Source of the DNA: CAZSAT01 sp964604675
GTDB lineage: Bacteria; Myxococcota_A; UBA796; CAJQPC01
Direction: 5' to 3'
NCBI GenBank assembly: GCA_964604675.1
Contig: CAZSAT010000191.1
Coordinates: forward strand, 1-9,797
DNA length: 9,797 nt
A program made the position numbers and the translations under genes. The number at the start of each line of letters is the position of its first letter. Positions within the stretch are counted from its first letter, which is position 1. The notes below the pieces were generated by a model. The model ran no database searches and was not told the origin of the DNA. It saw only the letters and a list, made by a program, of their open reading frames with translations. Below are positions 1 through 9,272 of this stretch, piece by piece.

Positions 1-52
1 TCAACCCGAAGGGCAACGGGAGCTGAGGACCCTGATCGTCGCGGCGCACCAT
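1..52 (-). CDS. Possible start of next operon gene (partial, speculative)
   Basis: An ATG inside the birA 3' end opens a frame that is still open at the window edge, giving MVRRDDQGPQLPLPFGL. The QLPLPFG stretch recalls the N-terminus of DnaA-related Hda proteins, which often begin with a similar QLxLPL-type motif. That resemblance rests on a few residues only. The overlap with birA would be about 50 bases, much longer than the 4-base overlaps elsewhere in this operon, and I see no good ribosome binding site. It could equally be chance. Seventeen codons are too few to decide. Confidence 0.18.
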   Translation of the reverse strand, partial: MVRRDDQGPQLPLPFGL

Positions 53-975
53 GGGCGGCAGGCTACCACCTCGACGTCACCCGCCAGCACCGGGACCACG
101 CCGCCGTGCCCGGTGTCGACGAGCAGCGCCCCGTCGTGCCGGAGGCCGATGGCGACCCCTTCGGCGCGCGCGGCGCGCACGGGCCGGCCGAGCGTGAACG
201 ACGCCGCCCGCCAGGCGTCCAGGAGCCCGTCGCGGTCACGCTGCAGCTGCACCACGCGGGCCTCGATGGCTCCGACCAGCTCGGCCACCAGCTCGGCACG
301 ACCGAGGGCGCCGAGGTGGGTGTGCAGTGTGCGGGCGCGAGGGAGGTCCGCCGGGAAGTCGGTGGGCCCGGTGTTGACGCCCAGACCCAGCACGACGAAG
401 TGGAGCTGGTCCACCTCGGCGCGGACCTCCGCCAGGAGCCCCGCGTACTTTCCACCCTCGTGGTCGACCAGGTCGTTGGGCCACTTCAGCCCCAAGGGGG
501 CGCCGCGCGCTGTGACCACCTCCGCCACACCGACCGCCGCCGCCAGGCACACCAGCGCAGCCGACGCCGGCGGCAGCGCCGGTCGGAGCACGAGCGACAG
601 GGCGACGCTCTGTTCCGGAGGGCTGTGCCAGGCACGCTGCAAGCGTCCGCGGCCTGCGCTCTGGCTTCCGGCCACGACCAGCGTGCCGTCGCCGGCGCCC
701 TCGGACGCGAGACGAAACGCCTCCGCATTCGTGGACGCACAGCGATCGAAGAACACCACGTCCCGCCGGCACCACCACGACAGGCTCGCAGCACCGTAGC
801 CAGCCTGCGGGTCGTTCAGCGTGTATCCGCCGGGCTTCGCCACGATGTCGAGCCCCTCTGCCCGAAGCGCGCCGATCGCCTTGTGCACCGCCGCGCGGCT
901 CACCCCGAGCGACGACGCCAACACGGGGCCGGACTTCGGACCGCGCACCAGCGCCTCGAGCACGCGGACCTTCAC
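1..975 (-). CDS. birA: Biotin-[acetyl-CoA-carboxylase] ligase with N-terminal DNA-binding domain
   Basis: This 324-residue cytoplasmic protein should activate biotin with ATP and attach it to the carrier lysine of acetyl-CoA carboxylase. The BirA/LplA-type catalytic core shows a biotin/ATP loop GRGRLQRAW (108-116), LKWPNDLV (163-170), GGKYAGLLAEV (174-184, with the expected Lys176) and GLGVNT (197-202). A small C-terminal domain ends near residue 304. Residues 1-55 form a winged helix-turn-helix (LGVSRAAVHKAIGALRAEG, 23-41), so it is the bifunctional class that may also repress biotin genes; no operator was found here. The start is GTG, overlapping the nadC stop (GTGA); GAGG lies 10 bases upstream. 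An open frame continues upstream, but it is out-of-frame nadC sequence. Oddities are Gln113, where the family has Gly in GRGRxGRxW, and about 20 extra residues after the usual end. The stop codon is bases 1-3 of the window. Confidence 0.95.
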   Translation of the reverse strand: MKVRVLEALVRGPKSGPVLASSLGVSRAAVHKAIGALRAEGLDIVAKPGGYTLNDPQAGYGAASLSWWCRRDVVFFDRCASTNAEAFRLASEGAGDGTLVVAGSQSAGRGRLQRAWHSPPEQSVALSLVLRPALPPASAALVCLAAAVGVAEVVTARGAPLGLKWPNDLVDHEGGKYAGLLAEVRAEVDQLHFVVLGLGVNTGPTDFPADLPRARTLHTHLGALGRAELVAELVGAIEARVVQLQRDRDGLLDAWRAASFTLGRPVRAARAEGVAIGLRHDGALLVDTGHGGVVPVLAGDVEVVACRPWCAATIRVLSSRCPSG

Positions 976-1793
976 GCCCGTGTGACCTCGAGGGACACGT
1001 CCACCCAACGCGCCTGGTGGATGAGGCCGCCCACACTGACCTGATCGAGGCCGATCCCGCCGAGCCCGGCGATCCGCGCAGCGGTCATGTTGCCGCTGGC
1101 CTCGGTGAGCGCCCGCCCATCCACGATTCGGCAGGCTTCCGCCAGAGTGGCGTCGTCCATGTTGTCGAGCAGGAAGGCGTCCACGCCGCAGGCCAGCCCT
1201 TCGGCCAGCTGGTCGAGGGTCTCGACCTCGAGCTGGATCCTGAGCAGGTGGTGCGCGTGGGCGCGGGCGCCGGCGACCGCAGCGGTCACCCCACCCGCCG
1301 CCTCGACGTGGTTGTCCTTGATCAGCACGCCGTCGAAGAGCCCGAAGCGGTGGTTGTGCGCGCCGCCGTGGCGCACCGCCGCCTTCTCCAGGGCGCGGTG
1401 CAGTGGCGTGCTCTTGCGCGTGTCGACCACGCGCAGGCCCTCCGGAGCCGCCGCCACCACCGTGGCCGTGTGGGTGGCGATGCCCGAGAGCCGCATCAGG
1501 AAGTTCAAGGCCACGCGCTCTGCCGTGAGCACGTCGCGGAGGCGCCCAGCGACCTCGGCCACGACCGATCCGGCCTGGACGCGGCTTCCGTCCTCCTCGA
1601 TGGCCGACCAGTCGACGCCGACCGCCGCGAAGGTGGCCGAAGCGGCAGCACCTCCGGACAACACCAGATCCTGCTTCGCGATCAGCGTCCCCGCGCCACG
1701 CACCTCGGCGCCAACGCAGCTCTCGGTCGTGACGTCCCCGGCACCCGCCAGGTCCTCGGCCAGCGCGTGCGCGACGAGCGCGTCGAGGGTCAT
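972..1793 (-). CDS. nadC: Nicotinate-nucleotide diphosphorylase (quinolinate phosphoribosyltransferase)
   Basis: The 273-residue product should convert quinolinate and phosphoribosyl pyrophosphate to nicotinate mononucleotide, CO2 and pyrophosphate, a late step of de novo NAD synthesis in the cytoplasm. Length is normal for the family. Conserved blocks appear in order: an N-terminal helical region with LAEDLAGAGDVTT (11-23), AERVALNFLMRLSGIAT (91-107), TRKSTPLHRALEKAAVRHGG (125-144) followed by AHNHR (145-149), LIKDNH (157-162), QLEVET (187-192), FLLDNM (207-212), EASGNM (231-236) and GGLIHQARWVDVSL (255-268). The arginines, lysines and acidic residues that bind quinolinate and PRPP in known NadC structures fall in these blocks. 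The ATG overlaps the valS stop (ATGA), and its own stop overlaps the birA GTG start, so it is the middle gene of a tight operon. Open frame upstream of this ATG is valS read out of frame. Confidence 0.96.
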   Translation of the reverse strand: MTLDALVAHALAEDLAGAGDVTTESCVGAEVRGAGTLIAKQDLVLSGGAAASATFAAVGVDWSAIEEDGSRVQAGSVVAEVAGRLRDVLTAERVALNFLMRLSGIATHTATVVAAAPEGLRVVDTRKSTPLHRALEKAAVRHGGAHNHRFGLFDGVLIKDNHVEAAGGVTAAVAGARAHAHHLLRIQLEVETLDQLAEGLACGVDAFLLDNMDDATLAEACRIVDGRALTEASGNMTAARIAGLGGIGLDQVSVGGLIHQARWVDVSLEVTRA

Positions 1794-4411
1794 GCCAGCG
1801 CCGCCAGCGAAGCGTCGAGCTTGGCGAGCCGCTCCTGGCTCTCCACGAGCTTGGCGCGGAACTTGGCGACCACCGCCTCGGGTGCGCGGTCGACGAAGCC
1901 GGGGTTGCCCAGGCGCTTCTCGAGGTCCGCGACGTCCTTCCGGGCCTTGGTGAGCTCCCCATCGAGCCGCTTCCGCTCGGCGTCGAGGTCGACCAGGCCC
2001 TCCAGCGGCACGAAGATCGTTCCGCCCGAGATCGGCGCGGTGACCGACGCCCCGGGGCGCTCCACGACGGAGGTGACCTCGGTCACCGCGCACAGATGCG
2101 CGAGGGCCGCCTCGTGGCGCGCGAGGGGTCCCGCGGCCTCGCCGTTGACCATCAAGGGAATGGGGGTGCGTGGGCTCAGCTCCAACCCGGCCTTCGCCCG
2201 CCGCACGGCCACGATGGCCTCCTGGAGGACGGCGACCTCGGTGAGGATGTCGGCATCGACCGGGAAGTCCGCTGGGCGCGGGTAGCGCGCCTTCATCACC
2301 GTCTGCGAGTCCGCCCGCACCGAGGGCGGCAACAGGTGCCAGAGCTCCTCGGAGAGGAAGGGCATGATCGGGTGCATCAGCCGCGCGACGGCGGAGAAGC
2401 AGGACACCAGCGTGTGCTGAGCGGCCTGGCGGGCGGGGCCGCCTCCGTAGATCGCGGCCTTCGACAGCTCCAGGTACCAGTCGCAGAGCTCGCCCCAGGT
2501 GAAGGCCTGGAGCTCCTGCGCCGCCTGGTCGAAGCGGAACTCGTCGAGCGCAGAGCGGATGCGCTCGGTCGCCTTTCCGAGCCGGACGAGGATCCAGCGG
2601 TCGTAGGTTCCGAGCGCGACCTGCGCGTCGGGATCGTAGCCGTCGAGGTTCATGTGGGCGAAGCGGAAGGCCTGCCAGAGCTTGTTCACGAAGCGGCTCG
2701 ACACCTCCACGAGGTGGTCGCCCCAGTGGATGTCTCCCCCCTGGGTGGCGTGGAAGGCCAGGGTGTAGCGGAACGCGTCGCAGCCGTACTTCTCGATGGT
2801 GACGAGCGGATCGATCACGTTGCCCTTGGTCTTGGACATCTTGTCGCCCTGCTCATCCCGGACGAGACCGTGGATGCAGACCTTGTCGAAGGGCACGGTG
2901 CCCATGTGGTGGAGGCCGGAGAACATCATCCTGGCGACCCAGAAGAAGATGATGTCGAAGCCCGTGACGAGCACACTGGTCGGGTACCAGCGCGCAAGGT
3001 CCGGGGTCTTGTCGGGCCAGCCCAGGGTGGAGAACGGCCAGAGCGCGGAGGAAAACCACGTGTCGAGCACGTCCTCGTCCTGCGTGAGGTCCGTGGACCC
3101 GCACGTGGCGCAGGCTTCCGGATCCTCGCGGGTCACCGTCACGTGCTCGTGCGGGCAGTACCAGGCGGGGATCTGGTGGCCCCACCAGAGCTGGCGGCTG
3201 ATGCACCAGTCGCGGATGTCGCGCATCCAGGCGAAGTAGGTGTTCTCCCAGCCCCTCGGCACGAAGTCGGTGGTGCCGTGCTCGACGGCGGCGATGGCCG
3301 GCGCCGCGAGCGGCTTCATCTTCACGAACCACTGGGTCGAGACCATCGGCTCGACGATGGCACCCGAGCGCTGGGACCGACCCACCGCCATGGTGTGCTC
3401 CTTGGTGCCGCGGTCGAGGCCGAGCTCGGCCATCGCCTCCTTCACCGCTTTTCGGGCGACGAATCGATCCTGGCCGGCGAAGCGCCCGCCGAGCTCGTTC
3501 ACCCGAGCGCGCTTGTCGAAGATGGTGAGGAAGGGCAGGTCGTGCCGCTTGCCGACCTCGAAGTCGTTGGGGTCGTGCGCCGGGGTCACCTTCACGGCGC
3601 CGGTTCCGAACTCGGGGTCGACGAGGATCGCGTCGGCGATGATCGGGAACTCGCGGTCCAGGAGCGGGTGCCTCACCGTCTTGCCGATCAGGTCCTTGTA
3701 GCGCGGGTCCTCGGGGTGCACAGCCACGGCGGTGTCGCCGAGCATGGTCTCGGGACGGGTGGTCGCCACCACGATCTCGCCGGAGCCGTCGGACAGCGGG
3801 TAGGCGAAGCTCCAGAGCTGGCCGGCGAAGCCCTCCTCGTGCTCGACCTCGAGATCGCTGAGCACGGTCTCGCCGACCGGGTCCCAGTTGATGAGGCGGG
3901 TGCCCCGGTAGATGAGCCCCTCCTCCACCATCTTGACGAACACCTCCCGCACCGCCCGGGACAAGCCCCGGTCCATGGTGAAGCGCTCCCGTGACCAGTC
4001 ACACGACACGCCGAGCCTGCGCAGCTGGTGGGTGATGGTGGAGCCGGACTCCTCCTTCCAGGCCCAGACCTTCTCGAGAAAGGCCTCTCGCCCGAGGTCG
4101 CGACGCTCGATGCCTTGTTCGCGGAGCTGGCGCTCCACCACCCACTGGGTGGCGATGCCCGCATGATCGGTTCCCGGGATCCACACGGTGTTGTCGCCGT
4201 CCATGCGGTGGTACCGGATCAGGATGTCCTGGAGCGTGTTGTCCAGGGCGTGCCCCATGTGCAGCCGGCCCGTGACGTTGGGCGGCGGAATCACGATGCA
4301 GAAGGGCTTGCCTGGTGCATCCGGGTCGCCCACGAAGAAGCCGCTGTCCTCCCACCAGGCGTAGTAGCGCTCGGCGGCAGCGTGGGAGTCGTAGGTCTTT
4401 TCGAGGTCCAT
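1790..4411 (-). CDS. valS: Valyl-tRNA synthetase
   Basis: The 873-residue class I aminoacyl-tRNA synthetase charges tRNA-Val and clears mischarged threonine. The Rossmann core carries PPPNVTGRLHMGHA (42-55, the HIGH signature as HMGH) and GDKMSKTKGNV (522-532, the KMSKS loop with Thr in the last place). The CP1 editing domain, inserted after about residue 190, shows TTRPETMLGD (217-226) and GTGAVKVTPAHDPND. A zinc-binding knuckle is likely at Cys419, His421 or His423, Cys434 and Cys437. An anticodon-binding helical domain follows the catalytic core, and residues 806-873 form the charged C-terminal coiled coil typical of ValRS. Length is normal. MDLEKTYDS was taken as the start because family homology begins there; the open frame continuing upstream runs out of frame through the receiver-like gene. 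The ribosome binding site is weak. nadC follows with a 4-base overlap. Confidence 0.97.
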   Translation of the reverse strand: MDLEKTYDSHAAAERYYAWWEDSGFFVGDPDAPGKPFCIVIPPPNVTGRLHMGHALDNTLQDILIRYHRMDGDNTVWIPGTDHAGIATQWVVERQLREQGIERRDLGREAFLEKVWAWKEESGSTITHQLRRLGVSCDWSRERFTMDRGLSRAVREVFVKMVEEGLIYRGTRLINWDPVGETVLSDLEVEHEEGFAGQLWSFAYPLSDGSGEIVVATTRPETMLGDTAVAVHPEDPRYKDLIGKTVRHPLLDREFPIIADAILVDPEFGTGAVKVTPAHDPNDFEVGKRHDLPFLTIFDKRARVNELGGRFAGQDRFVARKAVKEAMAELGLDRGTKEHTMAVGRSQRSGAIVEPMVSTQWFVKMKPLAAPAIAAVEHGTTDFVPRGWENTYFAWMRDIRDWCISRQLWWGHQIPAWYCPHEHVTVTREDPEACATCGSTDLTQDEDVLDTWFSSALWPFSTLGWPDKTPDLARWYPTSVLVTGFDIIFFWVARMMFSGLHHMGTVPFDKVCIHGLVRDEQGDKMSKTKGNVIDPLVTIEKYGCDAFRYTLAFHATQGGDIHWGDHLVEVSSRFVNKLWQAFRFAHMNLDGYDPDAQVALGTYDRWILVRLGKATERIRSALDEFRFDQAAQELQAFTWGELCDWYLELSKAAIYGGGPARQAAQHTLVSCFSAVARLMHPIMPFLSEELWHLLPPSVRADSQTVMKARYPRPADFPVDADILTEVAVLQEAIVAVRRAKAGLELSPRTPIPLMVNGEAAGPLARHEAALAHLCAVTEVTSVVERPGASVTAPISGGTIFVPLEGLVDLDAERKRLDGELTKARKDVADLEKRLGNPGFVDRAPEAVVAKFRAKLVESQERLAKLDASLAALA

Positions 4412-4424
4412 GACGGCGTCCGTC
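4412..4424 (-). promoter_or_regulatory. Short hairpin abutting the valS start codon
   Basis: The 13 bases immediately before the valS ATG read, on the coding strand, GACGGACGCCGTC. This is a 5-bp perfect stem (GACGG/CCGTC) with a three-base loop, and the loop-side purines are the only Shine-Dalgarno-like bases available. Folding could limit ribosome access. There is no room for a T-box leader, the usual device for regulating synthetase genes in Firmicutes. Confidence 0.25.
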
Positions 4425-4436
4425 GTTGCGAGGTGC

Positions 4437-4469
4437 GGGGAGGCTGCCCCCCTAACCGCGCAACGGGGG
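4437..4469 (-). promoter_or_regulatory. Competing G/C-run hairpins in the valS leader
   Basis: In the 59-base space before valS (4412-4470), reading the minus strand, a C-run (4469-4465) is followed by a G-run (4452-4447) and then a second C-run (4440-4437). The G-run can pair with either C-run, so two stems exclude each other. The first stem would sit two bases after the stop of the receiver-like gene and could act as a terminator, but no U-tract follows. The stems are short (4-5 bp). Function is uncertain. Confidence 0.25.
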
Positions 4470-4470
4470 T

Positions 4471-5205
4471 CTACCCGTCGCTGGAGAGCTGCTCGGTCGT
4501 GATGCGCGCGACGAGCTCGGGCAGCTGCTCGCGCACCCGCTCGTCGACCGCGGAGACCACGAGCTCGCGGAAAGAGTCCGACGAGGCCAGCGCAGTGCGC
4601 AAGACCCCCTCGACGACCTCCGGGAGCACCTCCAGGATGGCGCGTTCCAGCGCCGGCATCACGACCTCGGGGTCGACGGTGACCGGCTCCACGTCGCGGT
4701 AGTCCCGCGGCAGGAAGGTGGCCAGGCGTTCTTCCGCCAAGGGAGGCGGCCGAAGGGGAGCCGCCGACACGAACGGTTGTGCGTCGAGCGCGGCGAGATC
4801 GCCCGGCTGCAGACTCACGGGTCCATCCTGGCTGGGTGGGAAGGGCCCGATGGCGTCCTCCAACAACACCCGGAGCGCCATGGCGCTGAAGGGACGGCGC
4901 ACGGGCCCGTCGACGCCGCACTCCCGTGCGAGGTCGTGGTTGAACACCTCGAAGCCGCCGGTGAGCAGGTAGATCAGAGCTGCGGGGTGGCGCTCCCGGA
5001 GGGTGCGAGCCAGCTCGTAGCCATTGCCCGACGGAAGCCCGACCGCAGAGAGCACCACGTCGACCACACTCTTGGCGGCGCTGGCCTGCGCGTCCACCGC
5101 GTTCTTGGCATGGATCACCGCGCACGAGGTGCCGCGAAAGGCCTCATCGGCCTTTCGGTGGGTCATCGGGTTCGGGTCTACGACCAGGACGGTCTTCGAC
5201 GACAT
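4471..5205 (-). CDS. Pseudo-receiver (atypical response regulator) protein with helical C-terminal tail
   Basis: The 244-residue product begins with a receiver-like domain (about 5-120): SKTVLVVDPNP (3-13), a beta-3 region VDVVLSAVGLPSGNGYELA (48-66), LIYLLTGG (77-84) and a final RRPF (103-106). Aligned to CheY-type receivers, Asp10 keeps one acidic-pocket residue, but the second is Pro11, the phospho-acceptor Asp is Ala54, and the switch Lys before Pro-Phe is Arg104; Thr82 is kept. It should therefore not accept phosphate by the normal mechanism. A Pro-rich linker (122-158) leads to a tail of about 80 residues rich in Glu, Val, Leu and Arg, probably amphipathic helices (180-240); I do not recognise it, and it has no obvious DNA-binding motif. 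The start at MSSKTVLVVD fits the family beginning; 17 further codons upstream lead to another ATG but lack homology. It may act by protein-protein contact. Coupling to downstream valS is unclear. Confidence 0.85.
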   Translation of the reverse strand: MSSKTVLVVDPNPMTHRKADEAFRGTSCAVIHAKNAVDAQASAAKSVVDVVLSAVGLPSGNGYELARTLRERHPAALIYLLTGGFEVFNHDLARECGVDGPVRRPFSAMALRVLLEDAIGPFPPSQDGPVSLQPGDLAALDAQPFVSAAPLRPPPLAEERLATFLPRDYRDVEPVTVDPEVVMPALERAILEVLPEVVEGVLRTALASSDSFRELVVSAVDERVREQLPELVARITTEQLSSDG

Positions 5206-5226
5206 CGGTGTCCGCGGAACCCGAGT

Positions 5227-5256
5227 TGGGTACCACCCGGGCGAGTTTCGTGTCAA
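5227..5256 (-). promoter_or_regulatory. Candidate sigma-70-type promoter for the pseudo-receiver gene
   Basis: On the minus strand a perfect TTGACA (5256-5251) is followed after 18 bases by TACCCA (5232-5227), a poor -10 box that keeps the leading TA. Transcription would begin about 15 bases before the ATG at 5205. An exact -35 box in such G+C-rich sequence is notable, but the -10 match is weak. Confidence 0.3.
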
Positions 5257-5257
5257 T

Positions 5258-5281
5258 CCGACAGCCGGAAACCGGCGTCGG
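5258..5281 (-). terminator. Strong hairpin after the lipoprotein gene, terminator-like
   Basis: Five bases past the stop of the 5287-6132 gene lies a near-perfect inverted repeat: arms CCGAC-GCCGG and CCGGC-GTCGG, that is 10 pairs with one bulged base and a three-base loop. Position and stability suit a transcription terminator, but there is no U-run after it on the minus strand, so it may instead be a 3' stabiliser or act with Rho. It directly abuts the TTGACA of the candidate promoter. Confidence 0.45.
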
Positions 5282-5286
5282 AGGGG

Positions 5287-6132
5287 TCAGGTTCCCTGAA
5301 CGACCTCGACGTGGATCGTGCGCGTGATGACCGTCGCGGCGACCCCGCTGGCCGTGATCTGCTCGCTCTCGTTCTGGAATCCGACGTAGAGGTTGATGAC
5401 CTCCACCGGGATGGCCTCGTCCAGGTTGGACCACACCGAATCATCGATGGAGAAGCCGTCCAGGCCTGTCGTGTTGCAGGTGACGGAGCCATAGGCGTAG
5501 CCCTCGCGCTCCATGCGGAGCTGCACCCAGCTCTCGGCGTGACCCTCCTCGGTCCAGCTGACCTGGACCTCCTCCCCGAAGGTGAGCCCCGCGTCGCCGA
5601 GGCCCTCCCCGGCCGAGGCATCGGTGAGCGAGCCCGCCGACGGTGTGGTGATGCCCGAGAGCGATCCCGCATCCCCGAGCGCCACGCCGTACTCGAAGAG
5701 CTCCTCGGCGTACTGGCAGCTGTGCTGGTTGCCCAGGAGCTCGGCCTCCCAGTAGCCGTCACCCACAGCGTCGAGGGTGCCGGAGTCCCAGTCGGTGTTC
5801 CAGGTGGGTGCGGTGACCCCCGCGAGCTCGGCCCCCTGGGAGCCCGCGTCCTGCGGGAACATCGAGAGGTCGGCTTCGCAGGCACCGACCTCCGGCAGGG
5901 TGAGCAGCTGCAGGCCGTCCGGTGCGTACTCGAGGGACACGTTCGCGCCGTAGACACCCTCGTAGGTGTCATTCAAGTCGCCCTTCGTGTGGCATTGCCA
6001 CGTGAACACGTTCGCGATCAGGCGAGCAGCCGTGTCGCCCGAGGTCGTCGGTGCACCGCGGTCGCCGGTGTCCTCGTTCCCCCACTTCAGGGAGCCCTGG
6101 CAGGCAACGAGCGTCAGCACGGTGAACGACAT
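5287..6132 (-). CDS. Predicted lipoprotein of unknown function
   Basis: The 281-residue product begins MSFTVLTLVACQG, where LVAC (8-11) is a lipobox; Cys11 would be lipidated and Gln at +2 predicts the outer membrane. The signal is very short, with no Lys or Arg before the hydrophobic stretch. Residues 17-34 are an acidic, Thr/Gly/Ser-rich linker. The body is rich in Trp, Tyr, Gly and acidic residues and has four further cysteines (47, 85, 139, 219), enough for two disulfides; beta-rich structure is likely. No enzyme motif is visible and I do not recognise the family. The ATG is supported by GGAG five bases upstream. In-frame sequence above it has no ATG, GTG or TTG before a stop, so a longer signal peptide would need a CTG start. 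It is transcribed divergently from the histidine kinase across 90 bases, hinting at shared control. Confidence 0.75.
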   Translation of the reverse strand: MSFTVLTLVACQGSLKWGNEDTGDRGAPTTSGDTAARLIANVFTWQCHTKGDLNDTYEGVYGANVSLEYAPDGLQLLTLPEVGACEADLSMFPQDAGSQGAELAGVTAPTWNTDWDSGTLDAVGDGYWEAELLGNQHSCQYAEELFEYGVALGDAGSLSGITTPSAGSLTDASAGEGLGDAGLTFGEEVQVSWTEEGHAESWVQLRMEREGYAYGSVTCNTTGLDGFSIDDSVWSNLDEAIPVEVINLYVGFQNESEQITASGVAATVITRTIHVEVVQGT

Positions 6133-6139
6133 GGGGTCT

Positions 6140-6178
6140 CCGGGTCTGTCCAGGCACGAGGGTAGCAGCCAGACCCGG
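6140..6178. promoter_or_regulatory. 9-bp inverted repeat in the divergent intergenic region
   Basis: CCGGGTCTG (6140-6148) recurs as its exact reverse complement CAGACCCGG (6170-6178), separated by 21 bases; arm centres are 30 bases apart, about three helical turns. It lies between the divergent lipoprotein and kinase genes. As DNA it could be an operator. As RNA in the lipoprotein leader it would form a stem whose 3' arm overlaps the first bases of the GGAG ribosome binding site. Neither role is shown. Confidence 0.35.
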
Positions 6179-6222
6179 CCTCGACGACCTCAAGCTCTGA
6201 CGGTCTCGTCCGATTCAGAGAC

Positions 6223-9252
<3,030 letters not shown>

Positions 9253-9272
9253 CGTAGGAACCGGACGGGCGT

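Noticed and set aside
976..1962. In-frame extension of birA upstream to 1962.
   Set aside because: It is nadC and valS sequence read in the wrong frame; homology to BirA begins at the GTG at 975.
1017..2285. A 422-codon plus-strand frame opposite nadC and the valS 3' end.
   Set aside because: It is antisense to two well-supported genes and shows no protein signature.
2096..3994. A 632-codon plus-strand frame opposite valS.
   Set aside because: valS is certain over this stretch; the antisense product is low-complexity (Val, His, Gly, Arg) with no motif.
4412..4470. T-box or other known riboswitch ahead of valS.
   Set aside because: The spacer is only 59 bases, far too short for a T-box, and has no specifier or antiterminator consensus.
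4412..5125. In-frame extension of valS upstream to 5125.
   Set aside because: The extra 238 codons overlap the pseudo-receiver gene out of frame and are Arg/Gly-rich; ValRS homology begins at 4411.
5253..5972. A 239-codon minus-strand frame overlapping the lipoprotein gene in another frame.
   Set aside because: It is Ser/Arg/Pro-rich low-complexity translation typical of a shifted frame; the overlapping lipoprotein frame has a plausible start, signal and composition.
4777..6165. A 462-codon plus-strand frame opposite the pseudo-receiver and lipoprotein genes.
   Set aside because: The composition is that of a GC-rich shadow frame, whereas the minus strand has a receiver fold and a lipobox with good ribosome binding sites.
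6133..6222. Sigma-70 promoters for the divergent lipoprotein and kinase genes.
   Set aside because: I looked on both strands; TTGAGG on the minus strand has no -10 box at acceptable spacing, and the plus strand has no convincing pair.
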